DNA of 64,000 nucleotides, from the NCBI RefSeq assembly GCF_001510665.1, contig NZ_LMTI01000001.1:749572-813571 (forward strand). Reading direction: 5' to 3'. Origin of the DNA: Bacillus sp. FJAT-27445. Lineage in GTDB: Bacteria > Bacillota > Bacilli > Bacillales > Cytobacillaceae. Below the pieces are notes generated by a model, which saw only the letters and a program-made list of their open reading frames with translations, was not told the DNA's origin and did not search any database. This document shows positions 26,312-34,539 of the stretch, piece after piece; position 1 is the stretch's first letter; each line of letters starts with the position of its first letter. The translations under genes were made by a program, and so were the position numbers.

Positions 26312-26467
26312 ATGGAAAAAAAGAATAATAATGGCGATAAACCGACCTTGGCCCCTGGCCTAAATACCGATGAAAATTTGAGCAAATCCGCAACCGAGAA
26401 GGATAAAAGGGAAGGCAATGTAACACAGGTAACAATTGCCTCCTATGATGAAGTGGACCCAAGCTGA
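26312..26467 (+). CDS. Small hydrophilic protein, 51 aa
   Basis: ORF of 51 codons beginning MEKKNNNGDKPTLAPGLNTD and ending ASYDEVDPS, preceded by AGAGGAG at 8 bases from the ATG. Very polar, no membrane span. I have the impression of a conserved Bacillus family with the APGLNTDENxSKSATEKD block but cannot name it. Divergent from the gene at 26007-26156. Confidence 0.6.
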   Translation: MEKKNNNGDKPTLAPGLNTDENLSKSATEKDKREGNVTQVTIASYDEVDPS

Positions 26468-26501
26468 ATCTCAGATAGTACCTGCATTTATAAAATAGAA
26501 A

Positions 26502-26531
26502 GGAGAGGCAGCCAAATGGCACCTCTCCAAT
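26502..26531. terminator. Hairpin between converging small genes
   Basis: GGAGAGG (about 26502-26508) pairs with CCTCTCC (about 26523-26529). Read on the minus strand it is followed by TTTCTATTTT and would terminate the DUF1292 gene. Confidence 0.6.
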
Positions 26532-26534
26532 TCA

Positions 26535-26813
26535 TTAATCCTCTATTTCTTCCTGATCCATCAATTCTTCAAATGCCTGGGCAACCTTTTCGAATTCTTC
26601 ATCGGTCTGAATGGCATCCAAGTCCCCTTCTTCATCAACCTTCAGGAAGAAAATATCGATATCATCTTCCGTTTCCTCCTGCAGGTCATCCAGGAAGCCG
26701 ACAGCTACATACTCTGCCCCTTCAAGGTCCATGACAGCGAGAACCTCGACCTGCTGCTCTTCGTTGTCATCATCGCTAATTGTAAAAATTTCGCCAACTT
26801 CAATTTTTTCCAT
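26535..26813 (-). CDS. DUF1292 family protein (YrzB-like)
   Basis: Very acidic 92-residue protein (EIFTISDDDNEEQQVEVLAVMDLEGAEYVAVGF..., ending ELMDQEEIED) with the single compact DUF1292 beta-sheet pattern known from B. subtilis YrzB. Role unknown. GAGGGG lies 7 bases before the ATG at 26813; the in-frame ATG 8 codons upstream has no ribosome-binding site. Confidence 0.8.
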   Translation of the reverse strand: MEKIEVGEIFTISDDDNEEQQVEVLAVMDLEGAEYVAVGFLDDLQEETEDDIDIFFLKVDEEGDLDAIQTDEEFEKVAQAFEELMDQEEIED

Positions 26814-26897
26814 AGTTTTTCCCCTCACTTTTAACAAATATGGCGTTCCTTCACTATTTTCCCATAACAGGGAGAAATAATGCCCTTAAAAATTCAA

Positions 26898-27158
26898 TTA
26901 GGAATCAAATTCTTTAATTTTTGCAAGTTTCTCTACTAACACCATACATCTTTTATCACCGAGTTCAAATATGTACATGGAATTTTCTTTTTCAACAAGC
27001 AGCTTTCTGAACTGAATATCGCCTTCAATGCTATTCTCTTTCACCAGTTCTGTCAATTTATGATAAATTTGTTCTTTATTCGGCTCGATGGTTGAAGCGA
27101 TTTTAATCGGCATGGGCATTCCCGGAATTTTATAGGTTACTAAAATCACTGTATCCAA
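26898..27158 (-). CDS. Conserved hypothetical protein, 86 aa
   Basis: Small soluble protein with VTYKIPGMPMPIKIASTIEP near the N-terminus and alternating strand/helix pattern. Family not recognised. TTG start at 27158, 9 bases after AAGGAG. Divergently oriented from the gene at 27283. Confidence 0.6.
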   Translation of the reverse strand: MDTVILVTYKIPGMPMPIKIASTIEPNKEQIYHKLTELVKENSIEGDIQFRKLLVEKENSMYIFELGDKRCMVLVEKLAKIKEFDS

Positions 27159-27282
27159 ATGGCTTCACTCCTTACATGAGCAATTCGACATCCCCTGTAA
27201 TTTCCCTGCACCGGATGAAAAACTTTTTTGCCGCCCCGCAAACGTATATACTGAATGTAAATACTTTTATTGGAGAATCGTT

Positions 27283-27579
27283 ATGGATAAAAAAGACCTG
27301 CAGGACAAAATTATCAAAAACTATCAGGCTGACGAAAAAATGATGATCCTTATTTTTGCCCAATGGTGCATCAATCATGGATTGGACCCCGAAGAACTTT
27401 ATCTACAAGCTTATCCAGGGCAAAGAGAGAACCATGCTTTAAGGGAAGCTCTCGAGCTCACCGTTCCTAAGGAGGAGGCAGGCGAAATCCCTGACGATAC
27501 CGTACTTGGCGTATTATCCCTTTTTGGCAATGATGACCTTGCCTTTATTGTATCCGAAGAAATCGCCAGGCGAAAGTAA
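27283..27579 (+). CDS. Conserved hypothetical protein, 98 aa
   Basis: Small soluble alpha-helical protein with MMILIFAQWCINHGLDPEEL and AYPGQRENHALREALELTV blocks; possibly a relative of B. subtilis YxiS, but I am not certain. GGAGAA lies about 6 bases before the ATG. The tRNA-like gene follows 48 bases downstream on the same strand. Confidence 0.65.
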   Translation: MDKKDLQDKIIKNYQADEKMMILIFAQWCINHGLDPEELYLQAYPGQRENHALREALELTVPKEEAGEIPDDTVLGVLSLFGNDDLAFIVSEEIARRK

Positions 27580-27627
27580 AAAGGGGCTGGCGAATAACTG
27601 ACAATGAATTGGACATACTAGGACGGA

Positions 27628-27711
27628 AAGCCTGTAGCTCAACGGTAGAGCAGCCGCGGCCTGGTCTGCCAGGCTGATGTGCATCTAGCGGGTTCGATTC
27701 CCGCCTGGCTT
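27628..27711 (+). tRNA. tRNA-like gene with abnormal anticodon arm (tRNA-Gly-like)
   Basis: Clear tRNA parts: acceptor AAGCCTG (27628-27634) against CTGGCTT (27705-27711) with one T-T mismatch, T8-A9, D arm GCTC/GAGC (27637-27640 with 27648-27651), and a perfect T arm GCGGG-TTCGATT-CCCGC (27688-27704). Between A26 and the T stem there are 35 bases that do not fold as a normal 5-bp/7-base anticodon arm. The best fit is CAGCC (27651-27655) with GGCTG (27672-27676) closing a 16-base loop containing TGCCA (tRNA-Gly GCC-like), which costs the last D-stem pair, or a competing GCCTGG/CCAGGC hairpin. No encoded CCA. It may be degenerate, interrupted or a non-canonical tRNA. Confidence 0.5.
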
Positions 27712-27717
27712 TTTATA

Positions 27718-27752
27718 AGAGGCATGCCTTTTCCCCGGCATGCCTCTTTCCA
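27718..27752. terminator. Bidirectional terminator
   Basis: AGAGGCATGCC (27718-27728) and GGCATGCCTCT (27737-27747) form a perfect 11-bp stem between the tRNA-like gene and the converging MutS2-like gene. Confidence 0.85.
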
Positions 27753-29684
27753 TTACTCTTCGTATTCAATCGTTATGCCCGAATCATGCCTCTTCGAAAG
27801 GAGTTTATCCGCTTTCCTGAACTCTTTGGATTTAAAGACAATATCAAAATCATAATCCGGCGGATACAGCTCACTTGCAGCTATTTTAAGCTGGAGCCGT
27901 TTATGGTTGACTTGCCTTTTTTCCCCTTTCACTTGGACAATGTAATTTCCCATCTCATCCGGCCCTTTAAAAACAATTCCATATTCTTTGCCTGGAGAAA
28001 GAATGACATTGTCTCCCATGCTAAAAGAAGCGATAGCTTGTTCAGCGCCTTTGTTTTCGCTTTTCACCCTCTTCAGGTGCCTGTTAACGATGATTTGCCG
28101 TTCCATCTCCATTTGCAGACGCCGATCCGTTTCAATAAAGGAATACACTTTTTCTTCCTTGTACGTAATTCGATGCGCCCTTTCAATAAGCTGCGGATGC
28201 ATTCCCAGCTTCAATGCGATTGCAAAAGCCTGGCTTCTTCCTCCCGTGCCAATTGTAAGCCGGTATGTTGGCTTTAGAGTTTCAATATTGAATTCCATGG
28301 CTCCATTCAGAAATCCCTCCTGACGATTGGCAAAATCCTTAATTTCACTATAATGGGTCGTAGCAAGCAAGGTTGCTCCTTTCGCATACAACTGCTCAAG
28401 GATAGCCGTTGCCAGCCCCATCCCTTCACCGGGGTCGGTACCCGATCCAAGTTCGTCAAGGAGGACAAGGGTGCGGTCATTTGTTTCCTTCAGGATTTCT
28501 ATTATGTTCACAATCCTTGAGCTGAATGTGCTAAGATTTTCAGCAATGCTTTGCCCATCGCCTATATCAACGAGAACATGCTGGTAGACCGAAATTTCGC
28601 TTTCTTCCGCCACTGGGATAAAGAGACCTGATTGTGCCATCAGCGTCAAAAGTCCGACTGTCTTGATCGTAACCGTCTTCCCGCCAGTATTCGGGCCAGT
28701 GATAACAAGGGCATTTTCGGGGTTTCCCAGCGTAATCGTCAGCGGGACGGCCTTGGCGCCAAGAAGCGGGTGTCTGGCACCAATCAGGTTAATTTCATGC
28801 GACTCATTAATAGAAACTTTTTTACCGTTAATGGATCGGCTATATTTTGCCTTTGCGAAAAGGAAATCATAATGGACCATCGTCTCGACTGAGAGGTTGA
28901 TCTTCTGCTCGTTCGCTTCTACCAGTCCTGTGAGATAAGAAAGGATTTTTTGGATTTCGGCTTCTTCATCAGATTTTAACCAGTATAGCTGTTCCTGTAA
29001 GGCTGAAATTTCTTCTGGTTCAATAAACAATGTTGATCCAGATGCCGATGTATCAAGAACAGCTCCTCTAACCTTCGCCCTGTATTCCTTTTTTACGGCG
29101 ACGACGTAGCGTCCTTCCCGCTGGCTAATGATGGTCTCCTGCAGATACGCCTTGTATTTATTGGAGCGCACAAGTTGCTGAACCTTTTCTTTAAGCCGCT
29201 CCGCCTGAATCGAGATTTGCTTCCGAATTTTTGAAAGCTCATTGCTGGCATAGTCATCAATCCCGCCATGGCGGATACAGCGGATGATTTCTTCTGCAAG
29301 CGCTGGTAATTCGTCAATCGAATAAATATAACCTGACACCCTTGGCGCCACATATTCTTTATCCTTCATGAACCGTTTCATCTTCCTGCAGCAATCGAGG
29401 AAATCATAAAGCCTGCTGAATTGGTCCGGCCTTAGTGCCACCCCTTTATTCAGCCCTTCAAGCAAAGCGTTGATCCCTTCTAGCCCATGTACAGGGACGC
29501 TCGCGCTAATATTCATAATCTCCTCTGTTTCTGCAAGCTCATCCAAGAGGGCCCTGATTTGTTTTACATTTGTGGATGGATACAAATCCGCAATTCTTTT
29601 TTTCCCAGCGCCAGTTAACGCATACGAAGCTAAATCTTCTTTTATTTTTTCAAAATCCAATACTGTAAAGGTTTGTTTGTTCAA
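27753..29684 (-). CDS. MutS2-like ATPase lacking the Smr domain
   Basis: DNA-binding ABC-type ATPase of 643 residues. It keeps the MutS2 core: helical/clamp region 1-290, ARHPLL (303-308), Walker A GPNTGGKT (330-337), GDGQSIAENLSTFSS, Walker B LVLLDELGSGTDPGEG and ATTHYSEIKDFA. It ends after about 130 further residues (GITIEYEE) with no Smr nuclease domain, whereas canonical MutS2 of bacilli is ~785 residues with one. It is probably a paralogue acting on branched DNA or stalled ribosomes without cleavage; this is inference. TTG start at 29684 after GGAGGG at 6 bases. It lies downstream of a ~300-base structured leader. Confidence 0.85.
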   Translation of the reverse strand: MNKQTFTVLDFEKIKEDLASYALTGAGKKRIADLYPSTNVKQIRALLDELAETEEIMNISASVPVHGLEGINALLEGLNKGVALRPDQFSRLYDFLDCCRKMKRFMKDKEYVAPRVSGYIYSIDELPALAEEIIRCIRHGGIDDYASNELSKIRKQISIQAERLKEKVQQLVRSNKYKAYLQETIISQREGRYVVAVKKEYRAKVRGAVLDTSASGSTLFIEPEEISALQEQLYWLKSDEEAEIQKILSYLTGLVEANEQKINLSVETMVHYDFLFAKAKYSRSINGKKVSINESHEINLIGARHPLLGAKAVPLTITLGNPENALVITGPNTGGKTVTIKTVGLLTLMAQSGLFIPVAEESEISVYQHVLVDIGDGQSIAENLSTFSSRIVNIIEILKETNDRTLVLLDELGSGTDPGEGMGLATAILEQLYAKGATLLATTHYSEIKDFANRQEGFLNGAMEFNIETLKPTYRLTIGTGGRSQAFAIALKLGMHPQLIERAHRITYKEEKVYSFIETDRRLQMEMERQIIVNRHLKRVKSENKGAEQAIASFSMGDNVILSPGKEYGIVFKGPDEMGNYIVQVKGEKRQVNHKRLQLKIAASELYPPDYDFDIVFKSKEFRKADKLLSKRHDSGITIEYEE

Positions 29685-29698
29685 TGTTTTTCCCTCCA

Positions 29699-29736
29699 AA
29701 AATAAAATAGCCGCGCTGAACAATGTCAACGCGGCT
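29699..29736 (-). terminator. Terminator-like hairpin directly before the mutS2-like gene
   Basis: AGCCGCG (29709-29715) and CGCGGCT (29730-29736) with inner TGA/TCA pairs; the minus strand continues TATTTTATTTTT straight into the Shine-Dalgarno. A position compatible with attenuation. Confidence 0.6.
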
Positions 29737-29782
29737 TCAACAAAGAAGCGGATAAACCCGCTTCCATCATCCTTTATAACCA

Positions 29783-29814
29783 AAATAAAAAGCTGTGCAC
29801 ATGGGTACACAGCT
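29783..29814 (-). terminator. Terminator within the leader RNA
   Basis: AGCTGTG (29791-29797) and CACAGCT (29808-29814); the minus strand continues with TTTTTATTTT. A third hairpin, GAAGCGG/CCGCTTC (29745-29764), lies between this and the gene-proximal one. Confidence 0.7.
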
Positions 29815-29839
29815 ACAGTCGGTAAAAGGATTGTATGCT

Positions 29840-29990
29840 TGTAAGGCCATTGTTCTTAACTTTCATTCCAGGCCACACTTAAATAAGCTTTCTTTCAAAA
29901 CAAATTTTGAAAGAAAACATCGGCCTGAATGAGATTATCCAATTAGCTGGATTAGTTAAGAACGGCTCCCGACATAAAACATACTCCCTT
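29840..29990 (-). ncRNA. Candidate structured leader RNA upstream of the mutS2-like gene
   Basis: The minus strand folds into nested helices. P1 is GTTAAGAAC (29955-29963) with GTTCTTAAC (29852-29860). Inside P1 is P2, GGCCTGAATG (29922-29931) with CATTC-C-AGGCC (29864-29874, one bulge). P2 is capped by P3, a perfect 12-bp hairpin TTTCTTTCAAAA/TTTTGAAAGAAA (29889-29916). A short hairpin ATCCA/TGGAT (29937-29952) sits beside P2. Three hairpins follow before the gene, two with U-tails. It matches no riboswitch class I can recall (no T-box, SAM, purine, lysine or Mg motifs). Confidence 0.55.
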
Positions 29991-30066
29991 AAAAGGTTCA
30001 TTTGGTATTCCCTGCCATATTATCATAATGATTATAAAAAATAAAGGGGCAACTATATTAAAAAAC

Positions 30067-31146
30067 CTAAACGCCCGCCCGGATTTTGCGGCAAACCTCA
30101 TCCCCGATTTGCCAGGTGAAGGCTGTCCCGCCGAGGTCAGGAGTCAAGACCTTGGCTTCTTCCAATACTTGCTGAAGTGATTCCATCAGGACTTCAGCAA
30201 GCGAATATTCTCCAAGATGCTCAAGCATCATTGCGGCACACCAAATTGCAGCGGTGGGATTTGCAATTCCTTTGCCGGCAATATCAGGAGCGGATCCATG
30301 AACGGGTTCAAACATGGAAGGAAACCTTTTTTCGGGATTGATATTTGCGGATGGTGCGATGCCAAGGCCGCCAACAATGGCGGCACCGAGATCAGTAAGG
30401 ATATCCCCGAACAAATTCGAGGCAACGACAACGTCGAAGGTATTTGGTTTTGTGACAAAAAAAGCGGCCAGCGCATCGATATGGATGATTTCCGTTGTGA
30501 TATCCGGGAATTCGCTGTTTATTTTCCTGACATAGTCATCCCAAAACGGCATTGTATGGTTAATGCCGTTTGATTTCGTTGCCGCTGTCAGCCGTTTCCT
30601 CCCTCCTTGAACGCTCGCCAGTTCAAAAGCATAGCGTAATACCCGTTCGACCCCATGCCGTGTGAAAACGGAGCTTTGGATGGCCATGTCCATCTCGGTT
30701 CCCTCATACATACGCCCGCCAATGTTCGAGTATTCGCCTTCGTTATTTTCACGGATAACTGTAAAGTTGAGATCGGCGGCTGTCCTTTTTGCCAGAGGCG
30801 ATTGAATTCCCCTTAATAATTTCACCGGCCGGAGATTGATGTATTGCTGAAACTCCCGGCGGATTGGCAAAAGAAGGCCCCATAGGGATATATGGTCTGG
30901 TACACCAGGGTAGCCCACGGCCCCGAGATAAATAGAATCAAAGCTTTTCAGGGTATCGAGGCCCTTTTCCGGCATCATTTTCCCGTTTTTCAGGTAATAC
31001 TCACAGCTCCAATCAAATTCCGTATAGTCTAATTTGATACCGCCATCCAGCTCGCTTAACGCATTAAGAACTTTTCTTCCTTCCATAATGACATCTACAC
31101 CAATCCCGTCACCAGGGATGAGGGCAATGGAATAATGCCTCGTCAT
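30067..31146 (-). CDS. Tartrate/D-malate-type beta-decarboxylating dehydrogenase
   Basis: NAD-dependent dehydrogenase of the isocitrate/isopropylmalate/tartrate family, 359 residues, similar in size to B. subtilis YcsA. Landmarks: IALIPGDGIGVDV, the substrate-binding Arg cluster around NLRPVKLLRG, VIRENNEGEYSNIGG (tartrate-type in place of leucine-binding residues of LeuB), DALAAFFVTKP, the SNLFGDILTDLGAAIVGGLGIAPSANI signature and FEPVHGSAPDIAGKGIANP. It overlaps the preceding hydroxyacid dehydrogenase gene by 4 bases, so they are coupled. Substrate uncertain. Confidence 0.85.
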   Translation of the reverse strand: MTRHYSIALIPGDGIGVDVIMEGRKVLNALSELDGGIKLDYTEFDWSCEYYLKNGKMMPEKGLDTLKSFDSIYLGAVGYPGVPDHISLWGLLLPIRREFQQYINLRPVKLLRGIQSPLAKRTAADLNFTVIRENNEGEYSNIGGRMYEGTEMDMAIQSSVFTRHGVERVLRYAFELASVQGGRKRLTAATKSNGINHTMPFWDDYVRKINSEFPDITTEIIHIDALAAFFVTKPNTFDVVVASNLFGDILTDLGAAIVGGLGIAPSANINPEKRFPSMFEPVHGSAPDIAGKGIANPTAAIWCAAMMLEHLGEYSLAEVLMESLQQVLEEAKVLTPDLGGTAFTWQIGDEVCRKIRAGV

Positions 31147-32141
31147 TTCACACCGCCTTTTTCGTTAAAAACTTCGGGGTTCCCTACAAAATCAGGTTTT
31201 CCGCCATTTACTGCTTTCAGGATATTTTTCGCCACTGTAGTTGACATAATATAATTACATTCAACAGTCGTTCCGCCGATATGGGGAGTGACAATTACAT
31301 TTGGCAACGACAAGATGGGATCGTCAGCCTTTGGCGGTTCCGGGTCAAATACATCCAACGCTGCCCCGGCGATTTCCCCACCTTTCAATGCGTTGTACAA
31401 ATCAGTCTGGTTTACAATGCCTCCCCTTGCCGTGTTTATAAGGTACGAGGTTGGCTTCATTAAAGCCAGCTTCTCTTTTCCAACCAAACCGCGTGTCTGT
31501 TCGTTTAAAGGTATGTGCAGCGAGATAAAATCGGATTCCCGGAAGATGGACTCCAAATCATCTGTAATCGTGATTCCCCAGTCTTTAGCCATGCCATGCT
31601 TCTTTTCGTCGTATCGCCTGACCCAGGCCGATACATCCATGCCAAGTCCCAGCTTCAGCCGTTTGGCCGTCTCTTTTGCGATGCTTCCAAAACCGACAAT
31701 CCCCGCTTTTTTGCCTTTCAATTCATAGGACTTTAGCAAGGTTCTCGCTCCGTAATTTCCACTGCTCATTTCTTCATGAAACGGGACAAGATTTTTACCT
31801 AGAGCCATAATCAGCATAACGGCATGCTCCGCTGTTGATGCTGCATTGACAGAAGGAGCATGCAAGACGGGAATCCCTTTTGAAGTCGCATAGGCAACAT
31901 CAATATTATCCAACCCGACTCCAGCGCCGGAAATCGCCCTTAGTTTCGGTGCCGCGTCTATGATCTCTCTTGTTATCCTGGCTGGTGCGCGCAGGACAAT
32001 CCCTTCCGCGTCGGCCGCCAATTTGCACAAATTAACTGTTTCAATGTTATCCGTCCAGATTACCTCGGCCCCATCAGCGAGAATCCGTTCGCCTTCAGGG
32101 TGGTACATGGACAGGATTTGCAGGATTTTTGGTTTTTTCAT
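31143..32141 (-). CDS. D-2-hydroxyacid dehydrogenase (phosphoglycerate dehydrogenase-like)
   Basis: NAD-dependent oxidoreductase of 332 residues. It has the AGVGLDNIDVAYA motif, the Rossmann turn GIVGFGSIAKETAKRL (about 147-162), INTARGGIVNQTDL with the catalytic Arg, DVFDPEPP containing the Glu, and TPHIGGTT with the catalytic His. No C-terminal ACT domain, so it is not a standard SerA. In the cluster it could reduce or oxidise a 2-oxo/2-hydroxy acid. AGAGGG precedes the ATG at 32141; it overlaps the next gene by ATGA. Confidence 0.85.
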   Translation of the reverse strand: MKKPKILQILSMYHPEGERILADGAEVIWTDNIETVNLCKLAADAEGIVLRAPARITREIIDAAPKLRAISGAGVGLDNIDVAYATSKGIPVLHAPSVNAASTAEHAVMLIMALGKNLVPFHEEMSSGNYGARTLLKSYELKGKKAGIVGFGSIAKETAKRLKLGLGMDVSAWVRRYDEKKHGMAKDWGITITDDLESIFRESDFISLHIPLNEQTRGLVGKEKLALMKPTSYLINTARGGIVNQTDLYNALKGGEIAGAALDVFDPEPPKADDPILSLPNVIVTPHIGGTTVECNYIMSTTVAKNILKAVNGGKPDFVGNPEVFNEKGGVK

Positions 32142-32160
32142 TCAACAGTCCCTCTTCTTA

Positions 32161-33363
32161 TTAAGTTCGCATATTTTCAACGACCACCGCCAAGCCCTGG
32201 CCTCCGCCAATGCAAAGGGTCACGAGCCCGTATCGCTTTCCGCTCCGCTCAAGCTCGTGCAGGAGTTTAACCATCAATATCGCGCCTGTCGCGCCGATTG
32301 GATGGCCAAGCGCAATTGCTCCGCCATTGACATTCACCCGTTTCAGATCCATCCCCAACTCTTTTATAACGGCAAGGGCCTGGGCGGCAAACGCTTCGTT
32401 CAATTCTATTAAATCAATATCGCCTAGCTGAAGTCCAGCCTGTTTCAATGCTTTAAGTGTAGAAGGTACGGGTCCGATGCCCATAATGTCCGGAGAAACC
32501 CCGGCGGAAGCATAGCCAATAATTTTCGCACGCGGCTTCAAGCCAGCTTTTGCCGCGGTTTCGTCCTCCATCACAAGGAGTGCGGCCGCGCCGTCATTCC
32601 TGCCGCTCGCATTACCGGCTGTTACTGTCCCGCCTGCTTTGAAAACCGGCTTCAGCTGCCCAAGCTTTTCGATTGATGTGGCCCTAGGGTGCTCGTCTTT
32701 TTCGAAAAAAGAATCCCCGTTTCTGGATGTTATCTTTATCGGGACAATCTCACCATTAAATTTGCCGGCAGCAATCGCCGCCGCGGCTTTTTCCTGGCTT
32801 GATAGAGCGAATTCATCCTGCTCCTCCCTTGTAATCCTGTATTTTTCAGCGAGATTCTCAGCGGTCATCCCCATCGTCAGATGCCCATAAATCTCAATGG
32901 GCTGCGCCCTAGGCTGGCTCTCCGTATTCGAATCGAGCAGCTCGGCATTCCCCGCGCCATAGCCATAACGCGCATTCCTAAGGTAATAAGGGGCGGTGCT
33001 CATGCTTTCCGCCCCGCCAGCTACTATCAGCTTACTGTCACCGCAGGTGATTTGCTGAGCGGCGTTAACGATTGCCTGTAATCCTGATGCACATTGCCGG
33101 TGGACGGTATACCCTGGCACCTCGACAGGCAGGCCTGCTTTTAATAAAGCCAGCCTAGCGAGATTCGGTGTGTCGGAGCTTTGTTTTGCATGGCCCCAAA
33201 TGACTTCATCGACTTTACCTCCCGCATCTCCTGTCCTCGCCAATATTTCACGGATGACGATTTCTGAAAGGTGGTCGGATTCCACTTCCTTCAGTGTACC
33301 ACCCATGCGTCCGATTGCGGTCCGGACTCCATCGATAATGACTGCCTGTTTAAGCTCCGCCAT
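32161..33363 (-). CDS. Acetyl-CoA C-acyltransferase (thiolase)
   Basis: Thiolase of 400 residues that cleaves or forms 3-oxoacyl-CoA. The nucleophilic Cys is in [17 protein letters not shown] (about residue 89), the GHPIG histidine is in [15 protein letters not shown], and the second catalytic Cys is in [10 protein letters not shown]. The start overlaps the stop of the acyl-CoA dehydrogenase by one base and AAAGGGG lies 8 bases upstream, so the two are one operon. Likely the terminal acetyl-CoA-releasing step of this cluster. Confidence 0.93.
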   Translation of the reverse strand: MAELKQAVIIDGVRTAIGRMGGTLKEVESDHLSEIVIREILARTGDAGGKVDEVIWGHAKQSSDTPNLARLALLKAGLPVEVPGYTVHRQCASGLQAIVNAAQQITCGDSKLIVAGGAESMSTAPYYLRNARYGYGAGNAELLDSNTESQPRAQPIEIYGHLTMGMTAENLAEKYRITREEQDEFALSSQEKAAAAIAAGKFNGEIVPIKITSRNGDSFFEKDEHPRATSIEKLGQLKPVFKAGGTVTAGNASGRNDGAAALLVMEDETAAKAGLKPRAKIIGYASAGVSPDIMGIGPVPSTLKALKQAGLQLGDIDLIELNEAFAAQALAVIKELGMDLKRVNVNGGAIALGHPIGATGAILMVKLLHELERSGKRYGLVTLCIGGGQGLAVVVENMRT

Positions 33364-34511
33364 TACTTCAAGCCCCTTTTCAGCTCGGATGCGATAATAT
33401 TTTTCTGTATCTGGCTTGTACCCTCGTAAATTTTCGTAATCCGTGCATCCCGGTAAAATCTTTCTATTGGGTAGTCCTTCATATATCCAATGCCGCCATG
33501 TATTTGGACGGCCAGGTCGGCAACCCTGTTATAGACTTCCGATCCGTATAGCTTGGCAATTGCGGCTTCTTTTACAACCCTTAATTTCTTGTCGCTCATC
33601 CAGGCCACCCTGTATGTGATTGAACGCAACACTTCGATATCGGCAGCCATTTCAGCCAGCATATGCTGGACGGCCTGCTGTTCAAAAATCGGCTTTCCGA
33701 ACTGCTCCCGTTTCATTGCATAATCAATGCTCATTTCAAGCAGCTTTTCAGAGGAACCGAGGTTTCTTGCCGCAAGCCCTGCACGCCCGTTCGCTAGTAT
33801 TTTCAACGCATTAACATACCCTTTGTTTTCCTCGCCCAAAACATTTTCAACAGGGACTTCCAAATCCTCAAAAAACAATTCCGCTGAATGGGAGCCCCTT
33901 AGCCCCATTTTTCGTTCAACCGTTCCTAGCACAAAGCCGGGAAAAGACTTTTCCACGATAAATGACGTGATACCTTTTGGTCCTTTCTCCGGGTCAGTAA
34001 CGGCCATAACGGTAAATACATGGCCACAGACAGCATTCGTAATATAATGCTTGGAACCGTTCAGAATATAGCGGTCCCCTTTTCTGACGGCCTTCGTTTT
34101 CAGTGCCGTTGCATTGGAACCCGCACTCGGCTCTGTCAGTGCGAAAGCTCCGACCCACTCGCCGCTGGCCATTTTCGGCAGGTATCGCTTCTTTTGTTCT
34201 TCTGTCCCAAGTTCAACAATACCGACCGAGCCTATGCCGGTATGGGCTCCAATCAGCGTTGTAAAGCCGTTATGCGTTTTGCCGAGCTCCTCGTATATCG
34301 CGCATTTACCGACCATATCAAGGCCGAGACCGCCATATTCATCGGGAATGCCCAAACCGAAAAGGCCCATTTCCCGGGACAACTTCACGATTTTATCGGG
34401 TATTTCATCGTTTTCTTCTATTTCCATCGCCACTTTTTCGACTTCTTCTTTCACAAATTCACGGACGGCAGCACGGAGAAGCTCAATCTCCTCCGAAAAT
34501 GAAAAATCCAT
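33363..34511 (-). CDS. Acyl-CoA dehydrogenase
   Basis: FAD enzyme of 382 residues that introduces the 2,3-double bond into acyl-CoA. The signatures [15 protein letters not shown] and [23 protein letters not shown] are present, and the catalytic Glu is in [17 protein letters not shown] (about 367), typical of short/medium-chain enzymes. GAGGGGG lies 7 bases before the ATG at 34511. Embedded between CoA-transferase and thiolase genes. Chain-length specificity is not readable. Confidence 0.93.
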   Translation of the reverse strand: MDFSFSEEIELLRAAVREFVKEEVEKVAMEIEENDEIPDKIVKLSREMGLFGLGIPDEYGGLGLDMVGKCAIYEELGKTHNGFTTLIGAHTGIGSVGIVELGTEEQKKRYLPKMASGEWVGAFALTEPSAGSNATALKTKAVRKGDRYILNGSKHYITNAVCGHVFTVMAVTDPEKGPKGITSFIVEKSFPGFVLGTVERKMGLRGSHSAELFFEDLEVPVENVLGEENKGYVNALKILANGRAGLAARNLGSSEKLLEMSIDYAMKREQFGKPIFEQQAVQHMLAEMAADIEVLRSITYRVAWMSDKKLRVVKEAAIAKLYGSEVYNRVADLAVQIHGGIGYMKDYPIERFYRDARITKIYEGTSQIQKNIIASELKRGLK

Positions 34512-34539
34512 TCATGTTCCCCCTCTATTCATTCCCTCT

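Noticed and set aside
26157-26522. Upstream extension of the 49-aa gene to a 171-codon ORF
   Set aside because: The extension is antisense to the 51-aa gene with its good Shine-Dalgarno and has no ribosome-binding site of its own; only the 3' part looks coding.
29690-30050. T-box riboswitch before the MutS2-like gene
   Set aside because: No T-box antiterminator sequence (AGGGTGGTACCGCG-like) or specifier loop is visible, and the gene is not amino-acid related.
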